A DNA stretch of 64,000 nucleotides from assembly GCA_017406955.1 (NCBI GenBank), contig JAFQXM010000012.1, forward strand, positions 90,390-154,389, in the 5' to 3' direction. Each line of letters starts with the position of its first letter. The stretch's first letter is position 1. Origin of the DNA: Bacilli bacterium (lineage in GTDB: Bacteria; Bacillota_I; Bacilli_A; RF39; UBA660). The position numbers and the translations under genes were made by a program. The notes beneath the pieces are model-generated. The model ran no database searches. It saw nothing but the letters and a program-made list of their open reading frames with translations, and was not told the origin of the DNA. Below, one piece after another: positions 53,027 to 62,672 of the stretch.

Positions 53027-53593
53027 ATGCCTAAAGAAGATTTAAGAGTACAAAGAACTAAAAAAGTATTAAAAGATACATTTAAAGAAATGTTTTTAGA
53101 AAATAATTTAGAACAAATTACTATTAAAGAATTATGTGAAAGAGCTATGATTAATAGAAGAACTTTTTATCTACATTATAACTCTATTGATGATATTATG
53201 ACTGATGTATTAGAAGATATGGCACAAAGTTTTTTAGAATACACTAATGGTTATGATCATTTTTCTAATGTAGATAAAATTGTTAAAGATTATTTTGAAT
53301 TTACTAATAATAACCCTTTATATGAAAAATTAAATAATAATACAGATTTAAACTATATAAGAGAACAAGTTTCAGTTAAAGTAGTTAAGAAAGTAACTAA
53401 TCATTTTGATAGCATTAAGCATTTAGATAGTTTTAAATATGATATGACAAGGGTATATTTAAATTCTACTACAGTTGCGATGTATAGATATTGGGCATTA
53501 AGTGGTAAAAAAGTACCAATGGAAGATGCTATAAAGTTTACTTCTAAACTTATTAATAATGGATTAAAAGATATAACAAAAGAGAATCATTAA
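53027..53593 (+). CDS. TetR/AcrR-family transcriptional regulator
   Basis: 188 residues. Helix-turn-helix QITIKELCERAMINRRTFYLHYNSIDDIM at about 28-56, followed by an all-helical ligand domain of the AcrR C-terminal type. Divergent from the flavodoxin/AKR operon, which it probably represses. SD aaaggagg. Ended by stem AAAGAGAATCA/TTGATTCTCTTT. Confidence 0.88.
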   Translation: MPKEDLRVQRTKKVLKDTFKEMFLENNLEQITIKELCERAMINRRTFYLHYNSIDDIMTDVLEDMAQSFLEYTNGYDHFSNVDKIVKDYFEFTNNNPLYEKLNNNTDLNYIREQVSVKVVKKVTNHFDSIKHLDSFKYDMTRVYLNSTTVAMYRYWALSGKKVPMEDAIKFTSKLINNGLKDITKENH

Positions 53594-53606
53594 TTTGATT
53601 CTCTTT
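53578..53606 (+). terminator. Terminator of the tetR gene at 53027
   Basis: AAAGAGAATCA-ttaa-TTGATTCTCTTTT with stop codon inside the loop side. Clear U-tract. Confidence 0.85.
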
Positions 53607-53657
53607 TCATTATATAAAACCATTATTATAAATCTTAAAATAATTTATAATATTAGC

Positions 53658-56027
53658 TTATTCGTTACCTTTTAAACTAGTTACCATATCTATTTTTTTA
53701 ACTTTTCTTGCTAAGAACTTAGATACTAAATATGATACTATAAATGTTCCAATCGCAGATATTATATAAGTTCTTAGAGTAATATATGCTCCAAAGTCAT
53801 AGTGTTCTTCTATTGCTGTTTTAAATAACCAATCTGTTAAATAAAATCCCATAGGAAGTCCTAATATAATGGATATAATTGCTATCCAATTATTTTGTTT
53901 TATAAAGATATTTTTAATTTGTTTATCTTTAAATCCTAATACTTTTAAAGTAGCAAACTGATATTCTTTTTCTGTATATGAAAGTATTCCTAAATTATAT
54001 ATAATTATTCCACCTAAAATAACTGCTATACCAATAATTAATATTAACATAGTCTTCATCATAGAAAGCATCCCAGCCATACCTTCTTTTAATTTTTCTA
54101 TATCTTGTATTGTTTCTATATTTTTAATTTCTTTAGTATTACTTAAATCTATATTTGTATATAGAGAATCTGGTTTATATTTAATACCTAAACTTTCTAA
54201 ATACTTTCTAGTCATAGATATATTTTGATTCTGTGGATCTTTATTAAATCCTATTATTTTAGATTTATAATATTTATTATCTCCATATATATGCCAAGTA
54301 ATTATATCTCCTTTTTTATAACCTTTAGTACTAGCTAATTTATATGTAACATAAATTCCTTTATTATTTGGTTTATCTTTTATTCTATTTTTATTATCTA
54401 CAAATCTAACATAATTAGAAGCATCTGTTACAAATATATTATTAGCTTCTCTTTTACCATTTTTATCTTTAATTTCTATTCCTAAACTCTTAGATGTATT
54501 AGTACCATATTTATCATATAAAACTTGTAATTCATTATTTTTAATATCTTCTTTAATATTTAATTTATAATCAAAATTATATAAATCTTCAAACTGTAAT
54601 TTAACAAAGAAATTCATAGAATCTAACATTCCTAAAGCACAAACTATTAAGGTGCAACAACCTACTACTCCAGCAAGTCCCATAAATGTTCTCATTTTAT
54701 TTCTTAATATATCTCTTATATTCCATATAGTTTCAAATTTAAATTTTTTAAAGAATTTCTTTTTAGTAATATTTAATATATTACCTTTAATACTAGGTAT
54801 TTTTGTTCTTAATGTTTCTGCAGGATTTTCTTTTAATATATTTCTACCAGTTATATATATTATTAAAGCTACTATACCTATTACTATTAAAGATACATAG
54901 TAACTAGATATATTCATAGAAGGCGCTCCATTTGGTATTTCAAAGAAAGCCATTTCTAAGTTTATAAATATATTACCTATAACATAATAACCTAATATTA
55001 ATCCTGTAATACATGCAAATATACTAATCCAAAAACCATAACCAATATAGTGTAATAATACTTTTCTATTACTAAATCCTAATGCTTTTAAAGTACCTAT
55101 TTGGACTCTTTCTTTCTTTATTACTCTAGTCATAGTAGTAATTATAGAAAGCATAGCAATAAATAAAAATATACCAGAAAATACTCCTACATAAGTTTTA
55201 CCTTCGTCTATTTCTCCTTGATATGTTACATAAGAACTTGTATCTTCTACATTGATAATAGCTTTTGCATTTTCTACTTTGTCTTCTATATTGTTTTTAA
55301 CTTTATATTTTTTATTCTTATTTTTAACATCAACCATTATACTAGAATATGGTATATAATCTTTATAATTAAAATTAAGCATGATAGTATCAAATACTTT
55401 TTCATCTTTTATATTCATCTCTTTCATAACTAATGATTTAATATAATCTTCAGTTATTTCATTTGTACTCATATAAGCAAATCCAAAGTCTTTTCTATCT
55501 GGATATAATTCTGAAGAATCTCTTGTATCATATAGGTGATCTGGTACATTAATTTTACCTAATACTTTTTCATGTAACTCCATACTTTCATATTTAACAA
55601 GTATAGTATCTCCTACATCTATATTATTTTCTTCACAATAAAAATTATCTAACCAAATACCAGATTTATTTGGATTAAATTTTTCTCCATCTAAAACATA
55701 AAATTTAGATATATTATTTGATTCTATAAAATTTAATAATAAAGTTTTTTCTTTATCAGTAGTAGCATTTACTGATAGTTTTAATTCTGCATCTTTAACA
55801 TTATCTATATCTTTAATAGTTTTTAAATCATTATGAGTTAGAGGTCCAACTACATTTAAATCAAATAAATTATTTTCAGAATAAAACTTATCTGATGTTT
55901 TTTTCATACCATCCATATATGCTTTTATTCCAGAATAAGCCATTATTCCAATCATAATCATTAAAAAGATAGCAATAAACTGAGATAAGTTTTTACGAAT
56001 ATCTCTAAACATTTTTTTCTTTAACAT
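53658..56027 (-). CDS. ABC transporter permease, FtsX/MacB-like, two-module
   Basis: About 789 residues: N-terminal helix, an extracytoplasmic domain (about 45-270), three helices with the FtsX core (SIITTMTRVIKKERVQIGTLKALGFSNRKVLLHY), a linker, a second external domain (about 470-620) and three more helices (LATLKVLGFKDKQI). This duplicated FtsX arrangement is typical of exporters of peptides or antibiotics. It overlaps or adjoins the ATPase gene. Confidence 0.85.
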   Translation of the reverse strand: MLKKKMFRDIRKNLSQFIAIFLMIMIGIMAYSGIKAYMDGMKKTSDKFYSENNLFDLNVVGPLTHNDLKTIKDIDNVKDAELKLSVNATTDKEKTLLLNFIESNNISKFYVLDGEKFNPNKSGIWLDNFYCEENNIDVGDTILVKYESMELHEKVLGKINVPDHLYDTRDSSELYPDRKDFGFAYMSTNEITEDYIKSLVMKEMNIKDEKVFDTIMLNFNYKDYIPYSSIMVDVKNKNKKYKVKNNIEDKVENAKAIINVEDTSSYVTYQGEIDEGKTYVGVFSGIFLFIAMLSIITTMTRVIKKERVQIGTLKALGFSNRKVLLHYIGYGFWISIFACITGLILGYYVIGNIFINLEMAFFEIPNGAPSMNISSYYVSLIVIGIVALIIYITGRNILKENPAETLRTKIPSIKGNILNITKKKFFKKFKFETIWNIRDILRNKMRTFMGLAGVVGCCTLIVCALGMLDSMNFFVKLQFEDLYNFDYKLNIKEDIKNNELQVLYDKYGTNTSKSLGIEIKDKNGKREANNIFVTDASNYVRFVDNKNRIKDKPNNKGIYVTYKLASTKGYKKGDIITWHIYGDNKYYKSKIIGFNKDPQNQNISMTRKYLESLGIKYKPDSLYTNIDLSNTKEIKNIETIQDIEKLKEGMAGMLSMMKTMLILIIGIAVILGGIIIYNLGILSYTEKEYQFATLKVLGFKDKQIKNIFIKQNNWIAIISIILGLPMGFYLTDWLFKTAIEEHYDFGAYITLRTYIISAIGTFIVSYLVSKFLARKVKKIDMVTSLKGNE

Positions 56028-56029
56028 AA

Positions 56030-56731
56030 CTACCACTTAACCTCATCTATATTTTTTGGATGTTTATTTACCTCATTAGATACTACTTTACCATTTTTAA
56101 TTTTAATTATTCTATCTGCAATATCGGCAATTAAAGAGTTATGAGTAACTATTATAACTGTAGTATCAGAATCACTTTGTTTCTTTAAAAGTTTTAATAC
56201 TTCTACTCCAGTTTTAGAGTCTAAGGCTCCTGTTGGTTCATCACATAATAAAACTTTTGGATTTTTCATGATTGCCCTAGCGATAGATACTCTTTGTTGT
56301 TCTCCTCCTGATAATTCTTGTGGAAATTTATCAGCATGTTTTTCTAATTCAACACTTTTTAAAACTTCTTTAGAATCTTTTGATGTATTAGTAACATCTT
56401 TAATAAGATTAATGTTTTCATCTACTGTTAATGTAGGCATTACATTATAAAATTGAAATATAAAACCTACATCATTAGCTCTATATCTAGTTAATTCTTT
56501 ATCATTAAATTTAGCTATATCATCTTCTCCTATAAATATACTTCCAGAAGTAGCTTTATCCATACCACCTAATAAATTTAATAATGTAGATTTACCTGCT
56601 CCTGAAGGTCCTAAAACTACTACTAATTCTCCTATATTAATACTTAAATCTATTCCATCTAAAGCATTAAATTTTTGTTCTCCTACTACATATGTTTTAA
56701 CTACATTTTTTAATTCTATAAAGTTTTTCAT
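56030..56731 (-). CDS. MacB/LolD-type ABC transporter ATPase
   Basis: 233 residues: Walker A GPSGAGKSTLLNLLGG, ELSGGEQQRVSIARAI signature, Walker B VLLCDEPTGALD, and H-loop IIVTHN. The start is the ATG behind agaaagaggtata, not the upstream one that would run through the operator. Partner of the FtsX-like permease. Confidence 0.93.
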   Translation of the reverse strand: MKNFIELKNVVKTYVVGEQKFNALDGIDLSINIGELVVVLGPSGAGKSTLLNLLGGMDKATSGSIFIGEDDIAKFNDKELTRYRANDVGFIFQFYNVMPTLTVDENINLIKDVTNTSKDSKEVLKSVELEKHADKFPQELSGGEQQRVSIARAIMKNPKVLLCDEPTGALDSKTGVEVLKLLKKQSDSDTTVIIVTHNSLIADIADRIIKIKNGKVVSNEVNKHPKNIDEVKW

Positions 56732-56748
56732 TTTTATACCTCTTTCTA

Positions 56749-56770
56749 AATATGAAATATGTTTCATATT
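56749..56770. promoter_or_regulatory. Operator-like palindrome between the ABC and TetR genes
   Basis: AATATGAAA-TATG-TTTCATATT, a 22-bp near-perfect palindrome just upstream of the ABC ATPase start. A half-site TTTCATAT recurs beside the tetR start at 56819. It is a likely binding site of the divergent TetR protein. Confidence 0.7.
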
Positions 56771-56855
56771 AATTATATTATTATAATATAAAATAGTCAA
56801 TAATAATATGAATATTATTTCATATATGTTATAATTTTTACATGAGGTGACTTAT

Positions 56856-57467
56856 ATGAATGATAATATTAGAGAACCAAAACAAAAAAGAGCTATTGAA
56901 AAGAAAGAAAAAATAATTAAAGCTGGTTTTAATCTTATATGTAAAAATGGATATTATAATACAAATACAGCTGAGATAGCTAAAGCTGCAGGTGTATCTA
57001 CTGGAATTATATATCAATATTTTAAAGATAAATATGATATTTTAATACTAGGATTAGAAAAATATGGTGATGATATATTCTTCCCTATGTTAAAAAATAA
57101 AAGTATAGAGTTTAATAAGAAAGATTTTAATGACGTTATTAAAAATATGATTGAATACTATATAAGTAATCATAAAGTATCTAATGTTGCGCATGAAGAA
57201 ATAATGTCTATGGTTCATTCTGATAAGAAGGTTGCTGATTACTATTATAAAAGAGAATTAGAAATGACTAATTCTATAAAAGAGTTATTAATTTCTAATG
57301 GTTTTAAAGATGATAATTTATATGAGAAAGTTCATATTATGGTAGGATTAATTGATAATTTATGTCATGAGGTTATTTTTCATAAACATAATGATATGGA
57401 TTATGATGTTATGATGAATTTAGTAATAGATAATATTAATAATTTATTTAAAAACGACCTAGTTTAA
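56856..57467 (+). CDS. TetR-family transcriptional regulator
   Basis: 203 residues starting MNDNIREPKQKRAIEKKEKI. HTH TAEIAKAAGVSTGIIYQYFKDKYDIL (about 30-55), then an effector domain. Divergent from the MacB-type exporter and near the palindrome. ATG 56856 is favoured by the SD gaggtga. Confidence 0.9.
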   Translation: MNDNIREPKQKRAIEKKEKIIKAGFNLICKNGYYNTNTAEIAKAAGVSTGIIYQYFKDKYDILILGLEKYGDDIFFPMLKNKSIEFNKKDFNDVIKNMIEYYISNHKVSNVAHEEIMSMVHSDKKVADYYYKRELEMTNSIKELLISNGFKDDNLYEKVHIMVGLIDNLCHEVIFHKHNDMDYDVMMNLVIDNINNLFKNDLV

Positions 57468-57484
57468 CTAAGTCGTTTTAATAT
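57456..57484. terminator. Bidirectional terminator between tetR and gpx
   Basis: AAAACGACctagtt / aactaaGTCGTTTT flanks the tetR stop. T-rich on both strands, between convergent genes. Confidence 0.7.
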
Positions 57485-58024
57485 TTAAATTAATTCTTTT
57501 ATTTTATCTTCCATGTCTTCTGGTTTATAAGTTGGAGAATATCTTCCTACAACATTACCTTTTTTATCTACTAAGAATTTAGTAAAGTTCCATTTAATAT
57601 CTCCATCTTTAACAGCTGTTTTACTGATCTTTTCTACTGCTTTCATAGCCATTTTATTTTTCATACCAGTAATTGTATCTTCTTTAATTTGTTCTTTTAA
57701 ATAAGTATATAATGGTAATTCATTTTCTCCATTAACATCTACTTTTGTGAATTGATCAAATGATGTATTATACTTTAAAGCACAAAATTCATGTATTTCA
57801 TCATCTGTACCTGGTGCTTGATTACCAAATTGATTACATGGAAAATCTAATACTTCTAAACCCTTATCATGATATTTTTTATATAAGTTTTCTAATCCCT
57901 CATATTGAGGAGTAAAACCACAACCTGTTGCGGTATTAACTATTATTAATACTTTATCTTTAAATTTTTTTAAAGGTACTTCTTTATCATCTCTTGTTTT
58001 TACTTTGTAATCATAAATTGACAT
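57485..58024 (-). CDS. gpx: Glutathione peroxidase-like thiol peroxidase
   Basis: 179 residues: VNTATGCGFTPQYEGL (peroxidatic Cys, not selenocysteine), LDFPCNQFGNQAP (Gln of the catalytic set and an extra Cys), KWNFTKFLVDKKG (Trp and Asn). In bacteria these usually use thioredoxin. Follows a flavodoxin gene by 14 bp or so, in the redox cluster. ATG 58024 behind aagaggtgtt. Confidence 0.93.
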   Translation of the reverse strand: MSIYDYKVKTRDDKEVPLKKFKDKVLIIVNTATGCGFTPQYEGLENLYKKYHDKGLEVLDFPCNQFGNQAPGTDDEIHEFCALKYNTSFDQFTKVDVNGENELPLYTYLKEQIKEDTITGMKNKMAMKAVEKISKTAVKDGDIKWNFTKFLVDKKGNVVGRYSPTYKPEDMEDKIKELI

Positions 58025-58038
58025 ATTAACACCTCTTT

Positions 58039-58503
58039 TTAAACTAACCATTCTTTATAGTCTTCTTCTTTCTCACTTCCAGTAAATCTTTTTCCATCTA
58101 TAAAATTTAAATCTGGGAAATTAGTTTTTAAACTTTTATAAGTTGAATCTATTGTTGAAGAACCACTTGTTACAAAAACATATACTTTTTTACCTAGCAT
58201 ATTATTTTCATCTAAGAACTCATCTATAATAGTTGGTTCTTTATACCACCATATTGGAAATCCTATACATATAGTATCATACTGATCTAAACTAGATACT
58301 TTAGAAACTATTTTAGGTTTAATACCTTCTTTCATTTCTTTTGAAGATCTACTTTCTTGATTAGTCCAATCTAAATCTTCTTGTGTGTATTTTTCTACTG
58401 GTTCTATTTCAAATAAATCTCCACTTACTGCCTTACTTATTTTTTCGGCAACTCCTTTTGTAACTCCACTTGCTGAAAAATAACTTACTAATATTTTACT
58501 CAT
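58039..58503 (-). CDS. Flavodoxin
   Basis: 154 residues: SKILVSYFSASGVTKGVAEKI (FMN loop), GFPIWWYKEPTIIDEFL and VTSGSSTIDSTYKSLK. Part of the same operon as the glutathione peroxidase and DUF362 genes. Confidence 0.88.
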   Translation of the reverse strand: MSKILVSYFSASGVTKGVAEKISKAVSGDLFEIEPVEKYTQEDLDWTNQESRSSKEMKEGIKPKIVSKVSSLDQYDTICIGFPIWWYKEPTIIDEFLDENNMLGKKVYVFVTSGSSTIDSTYKSLKTNFPDLNFIDGKRFTGSEKEEDYKEWLV

Positions 58504-58518
58504 AATATCCTCCTTATA

Positions 58519-59511
58519 TTAGTTATTGAATGGTTTTAAATCTTTAACTGCTTCTTTTTGTGTTAGCTCTTTATCATCATTATCTATATCTATTAATTTA
58601 TATTTAGTATTACCCATTTTTAATTCATGCATATATGATAATTGTCTTAGTCCATGTCTTGTTTCTATTCTTTCTACTAAGTCATGGTTTTCTTCTTTTT
58701 TCATAGCATATACTAAATCTATACATGCAGTATCCAAAGCACATATATCACGGGATGCCAATATTCCTACATTTGGTGTTACTACTGGTTCTGCTTCTAC
58801 TCCTTCACAATCACATGATACACTCATATTTCTCATTACATTAACAAAAGTAATCTTGTCTTTAAAATGATCTACTGTAGCTTTAGTACTTTCTGTCATT
58901 CTTTCCATAAAATCTTCTTCTGCAATAGACCATTGTCCTTCATTTGGATAAGAATGAATCATTTTCTTACCAATTCTTCCATCAGCACAACCTATACCAA
59001 GATTTTTATTACTTCCACCAAAACCTCCCATAGTATGTCCTTTAAAGTGTGTAAGTGTAATTAATGAATCATAGTTAACTATATTTTTACCCATAGTCAT
59101 ATGATCAAACCATTTAGCATTCTTAACAGGTAAATCTATAGTACCATCTTCATCCATTATATCTACTTTACAAAAATCCCAACCATTTACTTTTAGAGTT
59201 TTTCTATGCTGCTTAGTTGTATATCTATCACCTTCATAATAAGTATTAGTTTCTACTATAGTCGCATCACTACATTCATCTTTAATAAATTCTTTTATCC
59301 AACTTACTGGTATTATATTAGGTCCATGTGGTTCTCCTGTATGTAGTTTAATAGCTATTTTACCATCTATATTTTCATTTACTCTTTCATATATTTTTTT
59401 TAATCCTTTGGGACTTAAATCTCTAGTAAAATATACTATAGACTCATCACTAGTTCTTTCATTATATGGAATATATTTTTCTCCACCTTTTTTAGCTTTC
59501 TTTTCACTCAT
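58519..59511 (-). CDS. DUF362 domain protein
   Basis: About 330 residues with DUF362 features: VYFTRDLSPKGLKKI, KLHTGEPHGPNIIPVSWIKEFI, LITLTHFKGHTMGGFGGSNKNLGIG and NVGILASRDICALD. DUF362 proteins often bind Fe-S clusters and relate to ferredoxin-like enzymes. Here no classic CxxCxxC ferredoxin module is visible. First gene of the operon. Start ATG 59511 (aggtgatcga). Confidence 0.82.
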   Translation of the reverse strand: MSEKKAKKGGEKYIPYNERTSDESIVYFTRDLSPKGLKKIYERVNENIDGKIAIKLHTGEPHGPNIIPVSWIKEFIKDECSDATIVETNTYYEGDRYTTKQHRKTLKVNGWDFCKVDIMDEDGTIDLPVKNAKWFDHMTMGKNIVNYDSLITLTHFKGHTMGGFGGSNKNLGIGCADGRIGKKMIHSYPNEGQWSIAEEDFMERMTESTKATVDHFKDKITFVNVMRNMSVSCDCEGVEAEPVVTPNVGILASRDICALDTACIDLVYAMKKEENHDLVERIETRHGLRQLSYMHELKMGNTKYKLIDIDNDDKELTQKEAVKDLKPFNN

Positions 59512-59585
59512 TTCGATCACCTACTTAAATTATAACATAAAAAGACTAATTACTTAGTTTATTATTTTTTTATTGCTTTGTTCGA

Positions 59586-59614
59586 TTGTTTTATGTGTTA
59601 ATTAGTAGTATACT
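59586..59614 (+). promoter_or_regulatory. Predicted toxin promoter, type I TA copy 3
   Basis: TTGTTT (59586-59591), 17-bp spacer, TATACT (59609-59614), identical boxes to copy 2. Confidence 0.7.
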
Positions 59615-59677
59615 CAAATTAGGAATACTTAACAGTTGAATACTTGCCAACTTCTTGAAGGAAGGAGGCTTGATAAT

Positions 59678-59767
59678 ATGAAGAAAAAAGATATACTAAT
59701 CTCATTTCTAATAATGATTATCATTTTATTAATAGTCTCTTTAATGATTCTATCTATAAAAAAATAG
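59678..59767 (+). CDS. Hydrophobic 29-residue peptide, putative type I toxin (copy 3)
   Basis: Encodes MKKKDILISFLIMIIILLIV, then a short hydrophobic end with two Lys. SD aaggaggc is flanked by weaker self-complementarity (gccaacttc/gaaggaaggaggc) than in copies 1 and 2. Long-range closure GGAATACTTAA with TTAAGTATTCC and the stem AATCTA/TAGATT after the stop are conserved. Longer and more divergent than the other copies, but the surrounding RNA layout is the same. Confidence 0.7.
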   Translation: MKKKDILISFLIMIIILLIVSLMILSIKK

Positions 59768-59876
59768 TACTCAATCTAACATAGATTAAGTACAATACCC
59801 AAATTATGGTGAGTACTCAACCATGCGAAGTTAAGTATTCCCATTTTTATTGTATGCAAGTTTCCTTGACAAATAC

Positions 59877-59905
59877 ATAATAGCATATTTTAATGATTTT
59901 TTCAA
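59877..59905 (-). promoter_or_regulatory. Predicted antitoxin RNA promoter, type I TA copy 3
   Basis: Minus-strand TTGAAA (59905-59900), 17-bp spacer, TATTAT (59882-59877), same position and almost the same bases as in copy 2. Confidence 0.7.
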
Positions 59906-59924
59906 GTTAGATTAGCTTCTAACA

Positions 59925-60250
59925 AAAAGCGAGAGCCTTATGGCTCTCTTCAGGGGGAGATTTTTACCAAGTGTCGACTAGGCTTAAATCCCTGTAAAAT
60001 AAGGCTTTTCCATTATTTGAGTTTACTTAAATTTAATAAAATTTTATCAAAATCTATTCAAAATAATGGGTGAATAATGGGTAGAAATAAAGAATGTAGT
60101 CTAGCAATAGATTACATTCTTTTTTTATCGCTTTTATCAGTGACATTTATGACATTTCTTTTAAGGTACACCACCCACAAATTTAATGTCATAATGTCAT
60201 AAATCATTTAACGGAATATCTTAATCTTCTGATTATTTATAATTTGAAAT
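59925..60250. other. Noncoding junction left of the restriction-modification genes
   Basis: No gene found. It holds a minus-strand terminator (GAGAGCC-ataa-GGCTCTC, then CTTTTTG, about 59929-59951), a short GC-richer stretch, a direct repeat ATAATGGG-TGA/ATAATGGG-TAG near 60063-60085, a stem AAGAATGTA/TACATTCTT (60091-60122), and an inverted repeat TATGACATT/AATGTCATA (about 60149-60194). The mix of unrelated short repeats is compatible with a relic integration junction, but no integrase gene is present to prove it. Confidence 0.35.
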
Positions 60251-60251
60251 T

Positions 60252-60818
60252 TTAATTACATTTTCCGTTATTATCTTTGAAATAATCAATAATGTATTCT
60301 ACTAATATTTTGCCTTTTTTAAATTCTTTATCCTTTAATATATTAGAAATATATTCACTACCACTATGATCAATGATATTATCTTCTTTATCGCTTTCTA
60401 TAAGATAAGAATATGTTTTATCATTTAAAGAACAATTTAATGTTACTCCCTGATTTTCCTCAAACTGTTTATTGTCTTTTGATAAATTAACGCCAAATAC
60501 ACCAACAATCACACAAACAAAAACAAAGAATACTAATATACTTGTTAGAATAATTTTAACAACCTTTAAAACTTGACTTGAATTTTTTTCTGTTTTTATT
60601 GTTTTTTCTATTAAAACAGATTTAATATCATTATCAAGAAGTTCATCAATAGAAACATTCAATGTTTTTGAAAGTAGTTTTAACTGTTCAGGATTAGGTT
60701 GAGTTTCATTTAATTCCCAATTAGATATTGTTTGTCTAGTAACACCTACCTTTTCACTTAATTCTTCTTGCGATAAACCAAGTTTTTTTCTTAATTCTAA
60801 AATATTATTACCAAGCAC
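60252..60818 (-). CDS. XRE-family HTH regulator with membrane helix
   Basis: About 188 residues. HTH domain ILELRKKLGLSQEELSEKVGVTRQTISNWELNETQPN at the N-terminus, followed by a linker, one membrane helix (about 88-108), and a small external domain with C-S-L-N-D and a terminal Cys. Membrane-tethered XRE proteins act as stress sensors in Firmicutes. GTG start is fixed by aaaggaggaaatatt. Distance and strand suggest it is not co-transcribed with the R-M genes. Confidence 0.85.
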   Translation of the reverse strand: MLGNNILELRKKLGLSQEELSEKVGVTRQTISNWELNETQPNPEQLKLLSKTLNVSIDELLDNDIKSVLIEKTIKTEKNSSQVLKVVKIILTSILVFFVFVCVIVGVFGVNLSKDNKQFEENQGVTLNCSLNDKTYSYLIESDKEDNIIDHSGSEYISNILKDKEFKKGKILVEYIIDYFKDNNGKCN

Positions 60819-60999
60819 AATATTTCCTCCTTTCAAAAACAATTATATATTTGCAAAGGTTTGCTTACTACCAAATGTCTTTGGAAGTGTGTCAAAGTTT
60901 TTTAACATTTCTATAAATTGTAATTTGTCTTTTAAATGATATTATACCATACTTTTCAATCTTTCTTACTCATCGCAATATTACTATTTTCCGATTAAA

Positions 61000-61030
61000 A
61001 AAGAGATTAAACTATTTCTAATTTAATCTC
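61000..61030 (-). terminator. Terminator of the DpnII-type operon
   Basis: GAGATTAAA-ttagaaata-GTTTAATCTC stem just after the nuclease stop, with a U-run on the minus strand. Confidence 0.75.
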
Positions 61031-61884
61031 TCTAAAATACCATTATCTAAATCATCGATATTGTATAAAGTCTCAAGTTCGTTAAATGTTTCTTCAAGAT
61101 TTTTTCTTGCTCCAATCCAACCAAGTCCATCAGTAAACCAAATGAAAGTAACACCTTTAACTTGTTTTGATTCTTCAGCTAACATTTTATAACTTCTTGC
61201 AGTTTCATTTAATTTTGAACCACCAGATGAATAGAAGTTTGTTTCAATAACATAAACTTGATTATCTGTTTTGATAACAAAATCGAATCTTTTGGTTGAA
61301 GTGTTATTTCCAGACATAGCTGATAAGTCTAAATTCCATTTCTTTTCTATATCTGCTAAATACATTTCTTTAAAATAGCTTGTTCCTTTTTCAAATCCAG
61401 CTTTAATAATATATTCTTCTACCAAGTCTTCCATTAGATGACCTCCACGGTTTTTTCTTCCGTTTGAATCTAATCCAACTTCAACACCTAGTAAATAATC
61501 ATATAAATTATTAATAATGTGATTCTGTAACAACTCGAATAGCCCTGTTTCTCTCATAAATTTAATATAATCTTCAATTGAATATATTAATTTATTAAAT
61601 TTAAATAAGTATTCATCTGTCTTATCTTTTATAAAAATCTCATTTGATCTTACAGCCAATAGCATTGGTATAACTTCTAAAGTTTCAGGATACTTAACAA
61701 TTATGTTTTCAAATTCTTCTTCAATGTTTTTGCTTCCAATTAAAGAATTTAAAATATTTAATTCTACTTTGTACTTATCAGCTTGTTCATATATTTTGTC
61801 AAAATTTACGTAATAGCTATAATTTGAAATGCTTGATTTAAATTTACTAAACCATTCATTAAAATTTCTACTCATTTTTTTCAC
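61018..61884 (-). CDS. DpnII/MboI-type restriction endonuclease (GATC)
   Basis: 288 residues homologous to R.DpnII: opens FNEWFSKFKSSISNYSYYVNF, has GLFELLQNHIINNLYDYLLGVEVGLDSNGRKNRGGHLMEDLVE and a catalytic-type block RFDFVIKTDNQVYVIETNFYSSGGSKLNETARSY. Cuts unmethylated GATC. Its N-terminus overlaps the downstream end of the methylase gene. Last gene of the R-M operon. Confidence 0.9.
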   Translation of the reverse strand: MKKMSRNFNEWFSKFKSSISNYSYYVNFDKIYEQADKYKVELNILNSLIGSKNIEEEFENIIVKYPETLEVIPMLLAVRSNEIFIKDKTDEYLFKFNKLIYSIEDYIKFMRETGLFELLQNHIINNLYDYLLGVEVGLDSNGRKNRGGHLMEDLVEEYIIKAGFEKGTSYFKEMYLADIEKKWNLDLSAMSGNNTSTKRFDFVIKTDNQVYVIETNFYSSGGSKLNETARSYKMLAEESKQVKGVTFIWFTDGLGWIGARKNLEETFNELETLYNIDDLDNGILERLN

Positions 61885-62638
61885 TTTCCTTTCTTCTTAT
61901 AGTAATATCTAAATATTCTTTTTCAAGATCTATTCCAATATATTTTCTTCCTAGTTTATTTGCTACTATACCTGTAGTTCCACTTCCATTAAATGGATCT
62001 AATATTAAATCTCCTTCATCAGTTGATGCAAGAATTAACTTTTCTAATATTGCAATTGGTTTTTGAGTTGGGTGTTTTCCACATTTCTTTTCGCTAGGTT
62101 TTGTGAGTGAAGATTCCCATACATCTTTAGCTTGTTTTCCACCATTTAATTCTCTCATCAATGAATAATTAAATTTGTGTTTTGCTTTTTTAATATCTTT
62201 TTTAGCCCATAATATTGTTTCAGTCGAATGTACAAAATATCTGCAACTTATATTGGGCGGAGGATTCAATTTTTTCCATGTAATATTATTAATTATTTTA
62301 AAGCCCTCTTGTTCTAATGCCATACCTATTGAATAGATATTATGCAGTGTTCCACTAATCCAAATTGTTCCTTCATCTTTTAGAATATTGTAACAAAGCT
62401 TTATCCATTTTCTATTAAATTTATGCTTTTCATCAATTCCAATTTTTTTATCCCATTCACCTTTATTAACGGAAACCATTTTTCCACCACTGCAAGATAT
62501 ACCATCACCAGAAAGAAAATAAGGAGGATCTGCAAAAATCATATCAATGCTTTTTGGCTCGATTTTTTTTAGTTCTTTTAATGAATCGCCTAATATTAAT
62601 TTGAAGTTATCATCATCATAATAATACTTTTTTTTCAT
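61868..62638 (-). CDS. DpnA-type DNA adenine methyltransferase (beta class)
   Basis: 256 residues like M2.DpnII: IFADPPYFLSGDGISCSGGK (motif IV DPPY), KWIKLCYNILKDEGTIWISGTLHNIYSIG, CRYFVHSTETILWAKK, KHPTQKP and the AdoMet motif LILDPFNGSGTTG. In the DpnII system it can methylate single-stranded GATC and helps establishment after transfer. Motif order (IV before I) shows the permuted beta class. Confidence 0.93.
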   Translation of the reverse strand: MKKKYYYDDDNFKLILGDSLKELKKIEPKSIDMIFADPPYFLSGDGISCSGGKMVSVNKGEWDKKIGIDEKHKFNRKWIKLCYNILKDEGTIWISGTLHNIYSIGMALEQEGFKIINNITWKKLNPPPNISCRYFVHSTETILWAKKDIKKAKHKFNYSLMRELNGGKQAKDVWESSLTKPSEKKCGKHPTQKPIAILEKLILASTDEGDLILDPFNGSGTTGIVANKLGRKYIGIDLEKEYLDITIRRKESEKNE

Positions 62639-62672
62639 TGAAATTTATCCTCCCATTAATATTATTATCTTT

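Noticed and set aside
59925..60250. Integrase attachment site
   Set aside because: Short repeats are present but no integrase gene or matching second copy is in the window, so it was left as a junction of unknown origin.
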